The notes under the pieces: generated by a model
Database searches by the model: none
What the model was told of the DNA's origin: nothing
What the model saw: only the letters and a program-made list of their open reading frames with translations
Translations under genes and position numbers: made by a program
In this document: positions 9,599 through 18,422 of the stretch, in pieces
Layout of the letters: the number at the start of each line of letters is the position of its first letter
How positions within the stretch are numbered: position 1 is the stretch's first letter
NCBI RefSeq assembly: GCF_947492455.1
Contig: NZ_CANLNB010000003.1
Span: 1-64,000 of the forward strand
Reading direction: 5' to 3'
Length of the DNA stretch: 64,000 nt
From: an uncultured Aliiroseovarius sp.
Lineage (GTDB): Bacteria > Pseudomonadota > Alphaproteobacteria > Rhodobacterales > Rhodobacteraceae

Positions 9599-10045
9599 AT
9601 GCGTCTCGCCATTTTTGCCGCCGCCCTTGCCATTCCCGCCGCCGCTTTCGCCGCTGATCCGGTTCTGGACACGATCGAAGCACGTCAGGGCTTTTACAAA
9701 CTTCTTGGGGCCAACATGGGCGTTCTGGCTGGCATGGCCAAGGGCCAGATCGAGTATGACGCCGCAGCTGCGCAAACCGCAGCAGACAACATGGGCACGC
9801 TGACCATGTACAACGTGGGCCACCTGTATATGCCCGGCACCTCGAGCGCGGATTCGGACAAGACCCGTGCGTTGCCCGCGATTTGGGAAGACTTCCCCGG
9901 AGTGCAGGAAAAAGGCGCCGCCTTTGTTGAGGCGGTAAAGGGGATGCAAGCGGTTGCTGGCGCAGGTAAGGACCAAATGGTTGCAGCCCTTGGCCCGCTG
10001 GGCGGCACATGCAAAGCTTGCCACGACGACTACCGCGCCAAGTAA
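9599..10045 (+). CDS. Cytochrome c' (periplasmic, class II)
   Basis: A 148-residue protein with a cleavable signal peptide (about residues 1-19, ending AFA/AD). The C-terminal haem attachment motif CKACH is about ten residues from the end, which is the class II (cytochrome c') arrangement: four-helix bundle with the haem at the C-terminus. Such proteins bind NO and CO and may buffer NO. The start ATG has AAAGGAG (9586-9592). A cytochrome b561 gene follows 15 bp later, suggesting a redox pair. Confidence 0.88.
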   Translation: MRLAIFAAALAIPAAAFAADPVLDTIEARQGFYKLLGANMGVLAGMAKGQIEYDAAAAQTAADNMGTLTMYNVGHLYMPGTSSADSDKTRALPAIWEDFPGVQEKGAAFVEAVKGMQAVAGAGKDQMVAALGPLGGTCKACHDDYRAK

Positions 10046-10060
10046 GCGAAGGATTTGGAT

Positions 10061-10666
10061 ATGGATGATCAGCGCCCCGAAAACGTCGAGCGCGTTAAGC
10101 TGTGGGATCCGGCCCTGCGCCTGTTCCACTGGGCGCTGGTCATCTGTGTCGTGACTGGTTGGATGCTGGGCCGGTTCGGGCCCAACATCATGACCCTGCA
10201 TTTCTATGCGGGCTATGCGGTCATTGGCCTTCTGGCCTTCCGCATCCTCTGGGGCTTTGTTGGTTCGCGCCCCGCGCGGTTCAGCCATTTCCTCTTCGGT
10301 CCGAAGAAAACGCTGGCCTACGTCGCGACCCTGCCCAAACGCCGCCCCAGCTATTGGCCTGGCCACAACCCGGTGGGTGCCCTGTCGGTCTTTGCCCTGC
10401 TGGGCGTTTTGATCCTGCAGGTGGGGACAGGGTTGTTCATCGACGCGGATGACTTCATCAACACCGGCCCGCTGGTGGACTGGGTCAGCTATGACACCGC
10501 ACGCGCGGCTGCGGGGTTGCACTATCGCCTATCCCTTCTGCTTCTGGCGCTGGTCGTGCTGCATCTGGGCGCGATCCTGTTTTACCGCTTCTGGAAGCGC
10601 GAAAACCTTGTCAAACCGATGGTCACCGGGTGGAAAGAGGTACGCAAGGACCATCCAGACGCGTGA
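10061..10666 (+). CDS. Cytochrome b561-family diheme membrane protein
   Basis: Inner-membrane protein of 201 residues, with four to five hydrophobic helices and histidines at helix positions expected for two b haems (LFHWALV near the N-terminus, LHFYAGYA, a later GLHYRLSLL and LHLGAI). This matches prokaryotic diheme cytochrome b561. It probably moves electrons between the quinone pool and the neighbouring periplasmic cytochrome c'. The ATG at 10061 has GAAGGA upstream; an in-frame TTG two codons earlier is less likely. Confidence 0.9.
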   Translation: MDDQRPENVERVKLWDPALRLFHWALVICVVTGWMLGRFGPNIMTLHFYAGYAVIGLLAFRILWGFVGSRPARFSHFLFGPKKTLAYVATLPKRRPSYWPGHNPVGALSVFALLGVLILQVGTGLFIDADDFINTGPLVDWVSYDTARAAAGLHYRLSLLLLALVVLHLGAILFYRFWKRENLVKPMVTGWKEVRKDHPDA

Positions 10667-10709
10667 CAGAGCGCTTGACAACAAAGGCGCTTGGCCTCAG
10701 TCAGACGCC

Positions 10710-11087
10710 ATGATGACACCCCTTTTGCAAGTTGCCTTGGGCGGCGCGCTTGGCGCCTCGGCCCGCTATCTGACCGGCACTACGGTCACCCGCCTGCTGG
10801 GCCACGGCTTTCCGGCCGGGACTATGGTGGTAAACGTGGTGGGCTCGTTTCTGATGGGCGCATTGGTTGTCATTCTGGCCAAGAAAGGCGGGCAAGCGGC
10901 AGCGCCTTTCCTGATGACCGGAGTGCTGGGCGGGTTCACGACCTTCTCGGCCTTTTCCTTGGATGCAGTGACCCTGTTCGAGCGCGGCCAGAGCGCCGCA
11001 GCGATCGGCTATATCCTTGGGTCCGTCCTGATTTCGATTGCCGCATTGGTGGCGGGTCTGTGGCTGACCCGAATGGTGCTGGCATGA
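10710..11087 (+). CDS. crcB: Fluoride exporter Fluc/CrcB
   Basis: Dual-topology fluoride channel of 125 residues with four membrane helices. Family motifs are present: GASARY in helix 1, the helix-2 NVVGSFLMG, and GGFTTFSAFS in helix 3, which carries the phenylalanine and threonine/serine pore residues. Two adjacent ATG codons (10710, 10713) could start it. Its stop overlaps the following pseudouridine synthase start by 4 bp. No fluoride riboswitch is recognisable in the 43-bp gap upstream. Confidence 0.93.
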   Translation: MMTPLLQVALGGALGASARYLTGTTVTRLLGHGFPAGTMVVNVVGSFLMGALVVILAKKGGQAAAPFLMTGVLGGFTTFSAFSLDAVTLFERGQSAAAIGYILGSVLISIAALVAGLWLTRMVLA

Positions 11088-12124
11088 GCGTTCAACGAAT
11101 TACCCTTGGCCCGGACGAGGCCGAGCAGCGGCTGGATCGCTGGGTCAAACGCACCTTCCCGCATGTGGGGCAGGGCCGGATCGAAAAGGGCTGCCGTAAG
11201 GGCGAATTCCGGGTGAACGGAGCCAAGGCCAAGACCTCGACCCGCGTGGGGCCGGGGGACGAAGTGCGCGTGCCGCCATTGCCCGTGCCGGAAGGGGGCC
11301 GCCCCGCGCCCAAGCCCAAGTCGCGCGTATCGGCTGCTGATGCCAAGATGATCCAGTCCTGCGTTATCTACCAAGATGACCACGTGATTGCCCTGAACAA
11401 ACCGGCGGGCCTGCCGACGCAGGGTGGCTCGAAGCAGCTGAAACATGTGGACGGTCTGGCCGAGGCGCTGAAATATGACCGCGAGGAAAAACCCCGCCTT
11501 GTGCACCGACTGGACAAGGATACGTCTGGTGTATTGCTGCTGGCACGCACGCAGGCCGTGGCCTCGGCCCTGACCGCCGCGATCCGTCACAAGGAAACCC
11601 GCAAGATTTACTGGGCCGTGGTGGCCGGCGTGCCGACGCCGTATCTGGGCGAGATCCGTTACGGGCTGTTCAAAGCCCCCGGTGGCGGGCGTGGTGCGGG
11701 TGAAAAGATGATCTGTGTGCATCCCCGCGCGATGCATGAATATCCAGACGCCAAGCGCGCGCATACGCTCTATGCTACGCTTTACCGTGTGGCGGGCCGT
11801 GCCTCTTGGGTGGCGATGGAGCCGATCACCGGCCGCACCCACCAGCTACGCGCGCATATGGCCGAGATCGGCCACCCGATCATCGGCGACGGCAAATATG
11901 GCGGCTCGTCTCAGGACAATATGGGCGACGGTTGGGGCGCAATGATTGGCGGCGAAATTTCCCGCAAACTGCACCTGCACGCGCGCTCGATGACCTTCGA
12001 ACATCCGGTGACGAAGAAGCCGATCACCGTCACCGCCGACCTGCCGCCCCACATGGCGGATACGTTTGAGACCTTCGGCTGGACGCCTGATCTGGCCGCT
12101 GATGATCCGTTCGAGGCGCTCTGA
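11084..12124 (+). CDS. RluA-family pseudouridine synthase (RluC-like)
   Basis: RNA pseudouridine synthase of 346 residues. An N-terminal S4 domain (about 13-65) precedes the catalytic domain, whose motif HRLDKDTSG (141-149) carries the catalytic aspartate D144. Later motifs EPITGRTHQLRAHMA and GHPIIGDGKYGG are typical. The S4 domain and length suggest 23S rRNA modification (RluC/RluD type), but the target cannot be read from sequence. It is translationally coupled to crcB and followed immediately by the HAD gene. Confidence 0.92.
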   Translation: MSVQRITLGPDEAEQRLDRWVKRTFPHVGQGRIEKGCRKGEFRVNGAKAKTSTRVGPGDEVRVPPLPVPEGGRPAPKPKSRVSAADAKMIQSCVIYQDDHVIALNKPAGLPTQGGSKQLKHVDGLAEALKYDREEKPRLVHRLDKDTSGVLLLARTQAVASALTAAIRHKETRKIYWAVVAGVPTPYLGEIRYGLFKAPGGGRGAGEKMICVHPRAMHEYPDAKRAHTLYATLYRVAGRASWVAMEPITGRTHQLRAHMAEIGHPIIGDGKYGGSSQDNMGDGWGAMIGGEISRKLHLHARSMTFEHPVTKKPITVTADLPPHMADTFETFGWTPDLAADDPFEAL

Positions 12125-12808
12125 ATGACCACCCTGAAGCTTGCCGTGTTTGATGTCGACGGGACGCTGATCGACAGCCAAGATTTTATCGTCGAGGCGA
12201 TGAACCGTGCCTTTGGTGAAATGGGTGTGGCGCTGCCGACCCGCGATGAGGTGCTGTCGATCGTTGGGCTGTCCCTGCATGACGCCATTGCACGTTTGGT
12301 GCCTGACATGTCCGCGCGCGACGTCGACGCAGCGGCGCAGCAATACAAGGACATGTTCATCAAGCTGCGCGCCGAAAAAGGCGGCGAGGCCGCGGCGCCG
12401 ATGTATCCCGGTGCTCGCGAAGCGCTTGAGGCGCTGCACCCGCGTGACGAGGTGTTGTTGGGGGTCGCTACGGGCAAGGCGCGGCGCGGATTGGATCACG
12501 CCTATGACGCGCATGATCTGCGCAAGTTTTTCGTAACGCACCAGACAGCGGATGATCACCCATCGAAGCCACACCCCTCGATGCTAAAGCGCGCCCTGTC
12601 CGAGACCGGGGCCGAGGCCGCGCAGGCGGTGATGATTGGCGATACGAGCTTTGATATGGAAATGGGCAAGGCGGCAGGCTTTCGCACCATTGGCGTGACC
12701 TGGGGTTATCATCCGCGTGAGCGGTTGATCGCGGCTGGCGCGGACATTCTGATTGATGCGTTTGCGGATCTGCCCGCTGCGCTGGACAAACTTTGGGGGA
12801 CAGCATGA
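12125..12808 (+). CDS. HAD-superfamily hydrolase, phosphoglycolate-phosphatase-like
   Basis: Haloacid dehalogenase-like phosphatase of 227 residues. Motif I FDVDGTLIDS (residues 9-18) supplies the nucleophile D10 and acid/base D12. Motif II lies near GVATGK, the lysine of motif III near KPHP, and motif IV is GDTSFDMEMGKAAG. A helical cap is inserted after motif I. The substrate is unknown. The gene abuts the pseudouridine synthase with no gap and overlaps the ATP12 gene by 4 bp. Confidence 0.9.
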   Translation: MTTLKLAVFDVDGTLIDSQDFIVEAMNRAFGEMGVALPTRDEVLSIVGLSLHDAIARLVPDMSARDVDAAAQQYKDMFIKLRAEKGGEAAAPMYPGAREALEALHPRDEVLLGVATGKARRGLDHAYDAHDLRKFFVTHQTADDHPSKPHPSMLKRALSETGAEAAQAVMIGDTSFDMEMGKAAGFRTIGVTWGYHPRERLIAAGADILIDAFADLPAALDKLWGTA

Positions 12809-13521
12809 GCGGTTGGGCAGCAAAACGGTTCTGGAAAGAAACCTCGATCGGCGAGGCTGACGGCGGCTTTCAGGTGCTGCTGGATGGGCGCGCGGTGAAG
12901 ACGCCCGCGAAGTCCCCGCTGGTTGTGCCGTCGCGCGCATTGGCCGAGGCAATGGCCGCCGAATGGGACGCGCAAGAGGACGCCGTCGATCCCAACACCA
13001 TGCCTGTAACCCGCATGTGTAACTCGGCGATCGACAAGGTGTCCGTACAGCACGCTGCTATCGCCGACATGTTGGCTGCCTATGGCGACAGCGATCTTCT
13101 GTGTTACCGCGCCACCTCGCCGCAGGAACTGGTCGAACGGCAGGCCGAGAATTGGGATCCGATTCTTGACTGGGCGGTCGATTCTCTCGATGTGCGGCTG
13201 AAACCGGTCGCGGGCGTGATGCATGAGGCGCAGGATGCGCATTCTGTTCAGAAACTGACGGATTTGGTTCACGAATTTTCACCGTTCCAATTGACCGCCT
13301 TTCACGATCTCGTGTCGATGAGCGGCTCGCTGATCTTGGCTTTCGCCATAACACAAAGGCGTTTGGATGCAGATGCAGCATGGCAATTGTCGCGCCTTGA
13401 CGAGCTTTGGCAGGAAGAATTGTGGGGCAAGGACGAAGAAGCTCAGGAAATGGTTGAAAAGAAAGCCAAGGATTTTGCCCTTGCAGCATGGTTTTTCTCA
13501 GCAATCGGCGGCGAAACTTAA
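12805..13521 (+). CDS. ATP12-family F1-ATPase assembly chaperone
   Basis: A 238-residue homologue of mitochondrial ATP12, which binds F1 alpha subunits during ATP synthase assembly. Recognisable landmarks are KRFWKE near the N-terminus, VLLDGRAVKTPAK, and the helical segment SLILAFAITQRRLDADAAWQLSRLDELWQ. Among bacteria the family is essentially alphaproteobacterial, which supports the taxonomic reading. The ATG at 12805 overlaps the HAD stop (ATGA). It ends the crcB-to-ATP12 coupled run. Confidence 0.93.
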   Translation: MSGWAAKRFWKETSIGEADGGFQVLLDGRAVKTPAKSPLVVPSRALAEAMAAEWDAQEDAVDPNTMPVTRMCNSAIDKVSVQHAAIADMLAAYGDSDLLCYRATSPQELVERQAENWDPILDWAVDSLDVRLKPVAGVMHEAQDAHSVQKLTDLVHEFSPFQLTAFHDLVSMSGSLILAFAITQRRLDADAAWQLSRLDELWQEELWGKDEEAQEMVEKKAKDFALAAWFFSAIGGET

Positions 13522-13534
13522 TGCAACCAAAGCG

Positions 13535-13548
13535 TTAGGCGCGCCTAA
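13535..13548. promoter_or_regulatory. 14-bp perfect palindrome after the ATP12 gene
   Basis: TTAGGCGCGCCTAA is a perfect palindrome followed by TTTTCTTACTTT. As RNA it folds only as a 5-bp stem, so it could be a weak terminator or a protein-binding site upstream of aapJ. Confidence 0.3.
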
Positions 13549-13573
13549 TTTTCTTACTTTCCCCTAGGTTAAG

Positions 13574-13602
13574 CATCGCTATTCGCGATGTTGCCCTTGA
13601 CG
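13574..13602 (+). promoter_or_regulatory. Hairpin and -35-like element upstream of aapJ
   Basis: A perfect 6-bp inverted repeat CATCGC / GCGATG (13574-13579, 13585-13590) is followed by TTGACG (13597-13602), a -35 match. No good -10 lies at the expected distance, so this may be an activator-dependent promoter of the aap operon. Confidence 0.3.
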
Positions 13603-13727
13603 AAATATGATCAATCCTTTCAAAATCTGACGCAGTTGAAGGGGAAACAACCTTCTGCATCACTCACTGCGGGCGCTAACGTTCGCTAAAAAGGCCCTAA
13701 AATGGGCACAATCAGGAAGAGGTAAAT

Positions 13728-14756
13728 ATGAAGAAATCCGCTTTTCTTGGCGCACTGACTGTTGCCGGCATCGCTGCAAGCGCTGCTGTTGCTCAGGACG
13801 CTTCGACGGTTGATCAGATCAAAGAGCGCGGCAAGCTGAACTGTGGCGTGACCACTGGTCTGGTTGGCTTTGCAGCTCCGGATGCGAACGGTCAGTGGAA
13901 TGGCTTTGACGTAGGCGTATGCCGCGCTGTCGCTGCCGCCGTACTGGGCGATGCAAATGCTGTTGAATTCGTACCGACCACCGGCAAGACCCGCTTCACC
14001 GCGCTGGCTTCGGGTGAGATCGATATGCTGGCCCGTAACACCACTTGGACCTTCTCGCGCGATGTCGACCTGAAGTTCGAATTCGTTGGTGTGAACTACT
14101 ATGACGGCCAAGGCTTCATGGTTCCCAAAGAGCTTGGTGCAACCTCGGCGAAGGAACTGGACGGCGCGACCGTTTGTATCCAGACCGGCACCACCACCGA
14201 ACTGAACTTGGCCGACTTCTTCCGTGCCAACGACATGAGCTACGAGCCGGTTCCGATCGAAACCAACGCGGAAGCTCAGCAGCAGTATCTGGCAGGTGCC
14301 TGTGACGTGTACACCACCGATGCTTCGGGTCTGGCCGCAACGCGCGCGACCTTCGAAGATCCGTCGGCACACGTTCTGCTGCCCGAAATCATCTCGAAAG
14401 AGCCGCTGGGCCCGCTGGTCCGTCACGGCGACAACGAGTGGGGTGATATCGTACGCTGGACTCTGAACGCACTGATCGCAGCTGAAGAGCTGGGTGTGAC
14501 CTCGGCCAACATCGGTGAACTGGGCGCATCGGCTGGTGCAAACCCGGAAATCAACCGTCTGCTGGGCACCGAAGGCACCCTGGGCGAGATGCTGGGTCTG
14601 GACGCCGAGTGGGCCAAGCGCGCCATCATGGCGGGCGGCAACTATGGCGAACTGTTTGCCAAGAACATCGGTGAAGACACTCCGATCGCTCTGGCACGTG
14701 GCCTGAACGCACAGTGGACCGAAGGCGGCCTGCTGTACGCTCCGCCCTTCCGCTAA
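13728..14756 (+). CDS. aapJ: Amino-acid ABC transporter substrate-binding protein AapJ
   Basis: Periplasmic solute-binding protein of 342 residues with a Sec signal peptide (1-22, cleavage near AVA/QD). The family-3 pattern KLNCGVTTGLVGFAAPDANGQWNGFDVGVCRAVAAAV-type start, with the ligand-binding GFDVD-like segment, identifies the AapJ/BztA group of general L-amino-acid transporters. It is followed by the matching permeases and ATPase. The gap to aapQ contains a strong hairpin, which would raise binding protein over permease. Confidence 0.95.
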   Translation: MKKSAFLGALTVAGIAASAAVAQDASTVDQIKERGKLNCGVTTGLVGFAAPDANGQWNGFDVGVCRAVAAAVLGDANAVEFVPTTGKTRFTALASGEIDMLARNTTWTFSRDVDLKFEFVGVNYYDGQGFMVPKELGATSAKELDGATVCIQTGTTTELNLADFFRANDMSYEPVPIETNAEAQQQYLAGACDVYTTDASGLAATRATFEDPSAHVLLPEIISKEPLGPLVRHGDNEWGDIVRWTLNALIAAEELGVTSANIGELGASAGANPEINRLLGTEGTLGEMLGLDAEWAKRAIMAGGNYGELFAKNIGEDTPIALARGLNAQWTEGGLLYAPPFR

Positions 14757-14766
14757 GACACTTATG

Positions 14767-14799
14767 AAAAGGGCGTGGACACTCCACGCCCTTTTTTTT
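14767..14799 (+). terminator. Attenuator/terminator between aapJ and aapQ
   Basis: A 13-bp stem (14767-14779 / 14783-14795) of AAAAGGGCGTGGA type with a 3-nt loop is followed by Ts to 14799. It lies within the operon, as often seen after binding-protein genes. Confidence 0.9.
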
Positions 14800-14867
14800 C
14801 CATCTGAACGCACCTTGGCACCGCGGCCCAAGCCGCCCCTCAAGAATAAACGCCAAGGGCAACGGGG

Positions 14868-16109
14868 ATGTATCACATGACATCTATGACCGACCCCCAC
14901 CGGGGGCAATTCCGGCTATCCATGCTGTTCAACGATACGAGATATCGTTCGCTGACCTATCAGGCCATCGCTGCCATCGTGCTTGCGCTGGCGATCTGGT
15001 ACCTCGGCAATAACCTTCTCCAGAACTTGCGGACTGCCGGTCTGAACATTTCTTTCGGCTTCCTGGGCGATCCGGCGGGCTATGACATCAGTCAGCGCCT
15101 TGTGGAATACGACAGCCAGTCGTCCCACGCACGCGCCGCTATCGTCGGGATCCTGAACACCTTGCTTGTGTCGTTTCTCGCCTGTGTGACGGCTACCATC
15201 TTCGGCGTCATCGCCGGCGTCTTGCGCTTGTCCAACAACTGGTTGGTTTCCAAGCTGATGTCCGTCTATGTCGAGATCTTCCGCAACATCCCGGTGCTGA
15301 TCTGGATCATCATCATCTTTACGATCATGACGGCCGTGATGCCCGCACCGCGCGCTTTCCGGGGGGACACGCCCGAAGCGACGATGCTGCTGGATATGTT
15401 CGCCTTCACGAACCGCGGCGTGTATACGCCCGGCCCGTATTTCACGGCGCCGTTCTTTGCCAACCCGTTCCTGAACTGGGTGCTGGTGCTGGCCGTATTG
15501 GCTGGCAGCCTGTTTGCCACCCGCCGGGTGGCGCATTGGGCGACCGGCGTGCAGGAACAGTCCGGTGTACGCCCGACCACTTGGTATTTCACGCTGGGCC
15601 TGTGGGTTGTGCCCGTCGGTCTGCTGCTGCTGGTGATGGGCCTGGCCTGGGAGATCCCAGAGCTGAAGGGCTTTAACTTCAAAGGCGGCATTAAAATCGG
15701 CGGTGCCCTGATTGCCCTATGGTTCGCCCTGTCGATCTATACCGGCGCATTCATCGCAGAGAACGTCCGCGCAGGTATTCAGGCGATCAGCAAAGGCCAG
15801 ACTGAGGCGGCAGGGGCCCTTGGCCTGCGTCCGCGTCGTACGATGAACCTTGTGGTTCTGCCTCAGGCGCTGCGGGTGATCATTCCGCCGCTGATTTCGC
15901 ACTATCTGAACATCACCAAGAACTCGTCCTTGGCGATTGCGGTTGGCTATGCCGATGTGACGGCCACACTGGGCGGCATCACGCTGAACCAGACTGGTCG
16001 CGCGATCGAGTGTGTGCTGCTTCTGATGGCTTTCTACCTGACGATTTCGTTGCTCATCTCGGTTGGGATGAACTTCTACAACAAATCCGTAAAGCTGAAG
16101 GAGCGTTAA
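14868..16109 (+). CDS. aapQ: Amino-acid ABC transporter permease AapQ
   Basis: Inner-membrane permease of about 413 residues, longer than typical family-3 permeases because of the N-terminal extra helices characteristic of AapQ/BztB. The EAA-type loop (GQTEAAGALGLRPRRTMNLVVLPQALR) that contacts the ATPase lies near the C-terminus, followed by the NSSLA motif of amino-acid permeases. ATG codons at 14868 and 14877 are both plausible; AAGGG at 14855-14859 fits the first. One base separates it from aapM. Confidence 0.94.
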   Translation: MYHMTSMTDPHRGQFRLSMLFNDTRYRSLTYQAIAAIVLALAIWYLGNNLLQNLRTAGLNISFGFLGDPAGYDISQRLVEYDSQSSHARAAIVGILNTLLVSFLACVTATIFGVIAGVLRLSNNWLVSKLMSVYVEIFRNIPVLIWIIIIFTIMTAVMPAPRAFRGDTPEATMLLDMFAFTNRGVYTPGPYFTAPFFANPFLNWVLVLAVLAGSLFATRRVAHWATGVQEQSGVRPTTWYFTLGLWVVPVGLLLLVMGLAWEIPELKGFNFKGGIKIGGALIALWFALSIYTGAFIAENVRAGIQAISKGQTEAAGALGLRPRRTMNLVVLPQALRVIIPPLISHYLNITKNSSLAIAVGYADVTATLGGITLNQTGRAIECVLLLMAFYLTISLLISVGMNFYNKSVKLKER

Positions 16110-16110
16110 T

Positions 16111-17394
16111 ATGGCTGATCTTTCCTTTGTACGCTCTGAAATGCTGCCCGAGCGGGCCCCGCCCGCGAACGAGGTCGGCATCGTAAAATGGCTGCGCACC
16201 AACCTGTTCTCGACATGGCCAAATGCGCTTCTGACAGTAGCTGCTTTCTATGTGATCTATCTGGTGCTGGCAGGCGTCCTGCCGTGGCTCTTTGGCGGTG
16301 TCTGGACCACATCCAGCCTGTCGGAATGCCGCGAGGTCCTGCAAGGCGATGTCGGTGGCTGCTTCTCGGTCCTGACCGAGCGCTGGAACCAGCTGATCTA
16401 TGGGTTCAAATACCCGACCGAGCTGTACTGGCGCCCTAACCTTGCATTGGTCCTGCTGGCCTTCGCGGCAGCTCCGGTGCTGTTCTTTGACCTGCCACGC
16501 AAGCTTTTGCTGTTCACCGCGATCTACCCGTTTATTGCCTACTGGCTGGTCTGGGGTGGTCCGATTGGCGTGCCCGTGACGGCGTTTGTCGGTATTCTGG
16601 GCGCCTATCTGGTGTTTGAACGCTTCAGCGCCTCGAACTTTGCACTGGGTGCGCTGGGCGGCGTGGCTACGGCCTTCGTCCTGTGGTTCATCGGTGGATA
16701 TCTGGTCGACATGATGGCCAGCGAAAATCCGTTGCTGACCCCGGTTGCATCGCGTGATCTGGGTGGGTTCATGCTGAACCTGATGCTGGGCGTGACCTGT
16801 GTGTCGCTGTCGATCCCGCTGGGGATCGCATTGGCGCTGGGCCGTCAGTCCTCGATGCCGTTGATCAAAGGTGTCTGCGTGATCTTCATCGAATTTATTC
16901 GTGGGGTTCCGCTGATCACGCTGCTGTTCGTGGCATCCGTGATGTTGGCCTACTTCTTCCCGCCAGATGCCACCGTGGACCTGTTCCTGCGCGTGGTCAT
17001 CATGATCACCCTGTTCTCGTCGGCTTATATCGCCGAGGTGATCCGGGGCGGTTTGGCCGCGCTGCCAAAGGGACAGTACGAAGCCGCAGACAGCCTTGGG
17101 TTGGACTACCCACAGGCCATGCGCTTCATCATCCTGCCTCAGGCACTGAAGATCTCGATTCCAGGCATCGTGAACGTCGCTGTGGGTCTGTTCAAAGACA
17201 CCACGCTGGTTTCGGTGATTTCGATGTTCGATCTGGTCGGTATGATCCGCGGCCCGATCCTGGCATCGCAGGAATGGAACGGCGTGTATTGGGAGCTTCT
17301 GGGCTTTGCCGCGCTCCTGTTCTTCGTCGTCTGTTATGGCATTTCACAATATTCGCAGTGGCTGGAGCGTCGGCTTCGCACGGACCACCGTTAA
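16111..17394 (+). CDS. aapM: Amino-acid ABC transporter permease AapM
   Basis: Second inner-membrane permease, 427 residues, pairing with AapQ. Several N-terminal helices precede the transport domain. The cytoplasmic EAA loop (GQYEAADSLGLDYPQAMRFIILPQALKI) and the FKDTTLVSVI motif near the C-terminus are typical. It begins 1 bp after aapQ and ends 12 bp before aapP, so all are on one transcript. Confidence 0.94.
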   Translation: MADLSFVRSEMLPERAPPANEVGIVKWLRTNLFSTWPNALLTVAAFYVIYLVLAGVLPWLFGGVWTTSSLSECREVLQGDVGGCFSVLTERWNQLIYGFKYPTELYWRPNLALVLLAFAAAPVLFFDLPRKLLLFTAIYPFIAYWLVWGGPIGVPVTAFVGILGAYLVFERFSASNFALGALGGVATAFVLWFIGGYLVDMMASENPLLTPVASRDLGGFMLNLMLGVTCVSLSIPLGIALALGRQSSMPLIKGVCVIFIEFIRGVPLITLLFVASVMLAYFFPPDATVDLFLRVVIMITLFSSAYIAEVIRGGLAALPKGQYEAADSLGLDYPQAMRFIILPQALKISIPGIVNVAVGLFKDTTLVSVISMFDLVGMIRGPILASQEWNGVYWELLGFAALLFFVVCYGISQYSQWLERRLRTDHR

Positions 17395-17406
17395 AGGAGA
17401 GACTAA

Positions 17407-18192
17407 ATGTCTTCGATTACTCTCGATCATCACGCTGATCGCAGCAAGATGGCCGTCTCGGACGAGGTGGCAATTGAAATCCGCAACATGAACAAGTGGT
17501 ATGGCTCGTTCCACGTGCTGCGCGACATTGATCTGACCGTCTATCAGGGCGAACGGATCGTTATCGCGGGGCCGTCGGGCTCGGGTAAATCCACCTTGAT
17601 CCGTTGCATCAACCGTCTGGAAGAGCACCAGGAAGGTCAGATCATCGTAGACGGGACCGAGCTGACCTCGGACCTGAAAAACGTCGACAAGGTGCGCTCG
17701 GAAGTGGGTATGGTGTTCCAGCACTTCAACCTCTTCCCGCACCTGACCATTCTGGAAAACTGCACGCTGGCACCCATCTGGGTGCGCAAAGAGCCCAAGA
17801 AAGAGGCCGAAGAGCGCGCGATGCATTTCCTTGAGAAAGTGAAGATCCCGGAACAGGCCCATAAGTATCCGGGCATGTTGTCGGGTGGTCAGCAGCAGCG
17901 TGTGGCGATTGCCCGCTCGCTGTGCATGATGCCGCGCATCATGCTGTTTGACGAACCCACCTCGGCGCTTGACCCTGAGATGATCAAGGAAGTGCTGGAG
18001 ACCATGGTGGAACTGGCCGAAGAAGGTATGACCATGCTGTGCGTAACCCACGAGATGGGCTTCGCTAAAGAGGTCGCCAACCGCGTGATCTTCATGGATG
18101 CCGGCCAGATTGTGGAACAGAACGAACCGGAAGAGTTCTTCAACAACCCGCAATCTGAACGCACCAAGCTGTTCCTCAGCCAGATCCTCTGA
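17407..18192 (+). CDS. aapP: Amino-acid ABC transporter ATPase AapP
   Basis: ATP-binding subunit, 261 residues. Walker [10 protein letters not shown] is at 55-63, signature LSGGQQQ at 158-164, Walker [10 protein letters not shown] at 178-186, and the switch histidine is in THEMGFA. An N-terminal extension of about 20 residues precedes the ABC core; AAAGGAGAG at 17393-17401 supports the ATG at 17407. It closes the aapJQMP operon and is followed by a terminator. Confidence 0.96.
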   Translation: MSSITLDHHADRSKMAVSDEVAIEIRNMNKWYGSFHVLRDIDLTVYQGERIVIAGPSGSGKSTLIRCINRLEEHQEGQIIVDGTELTSDLKNVDKVRSEVGMVFQHFNLFPHLTILENCTLAPIWVRKEPKKEAEERAMHFLEKVKIPEQAHKYPGMLSGGQQQRVAIARSLCMMPRIMLFDEPTSALDPEMIKEVLETMVELAEEGMTMLCVTHEMGFAKEVANRVIFMDAGQIVEQNEPEEFFNNPQSERTKLFLSQIL

Positions 18193-18211
18193 TCTTTCTG
18201 ACACGAAGTTC

Positions 18212-18240
18212 AAAAGCCCCGCCTTCTGGTGGGGCTTTTT
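18212..18240 (+). terminator. Terminator of the aap operon
   Basis: A 12-bp stem AAAAGCCCCGCC / GGTGGGGCTTTT (one wobble) with a 4-nt loop ends in Ts, 19 bp after the aapP stop. Confidence 0.9.
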
Positions 18241-18254
18241 GCCTATAGGGCGGG

Positions 18255-18326
18255 GCCTGACCCTGGGTGGGTGCGAAGCGCCCTCCCGTGGGGAGGGTCG
18301 GGCGCTGCCTGGTCTATCGACCGGGC
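18255..18326. repeat. G+C-rich intergenic inverted-repeat element, copy 1
   Basis: A 10-bp inverted repeat (18255-18264 / 18294-18303, one wobble) encloses CCTGGGTGGG and CCCTCCC blocks. A second small hairpin (18307-18314 / 18319-18326) follows. A related element with the same order of parts lies at 62534-62676. It is probably a dispersed REP-like sequence. Confidence 0.6.
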
Positions 18327-18422
18327 GATGACGATGCTACTCTCCCTCCAAGTTTTCAGTTGAAGCAAAGCCCAAAACCACGCAGAACCAGCGCAAACCA
18401 GCACCGGAATCAGAGGTCCGTC

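Noticed and set aside
10667-10709. Fluoride riboswitch upstream of crcB
   Set aside because: The 43-bp gap is too short and lacks the conserved fluoride riboswitch core.
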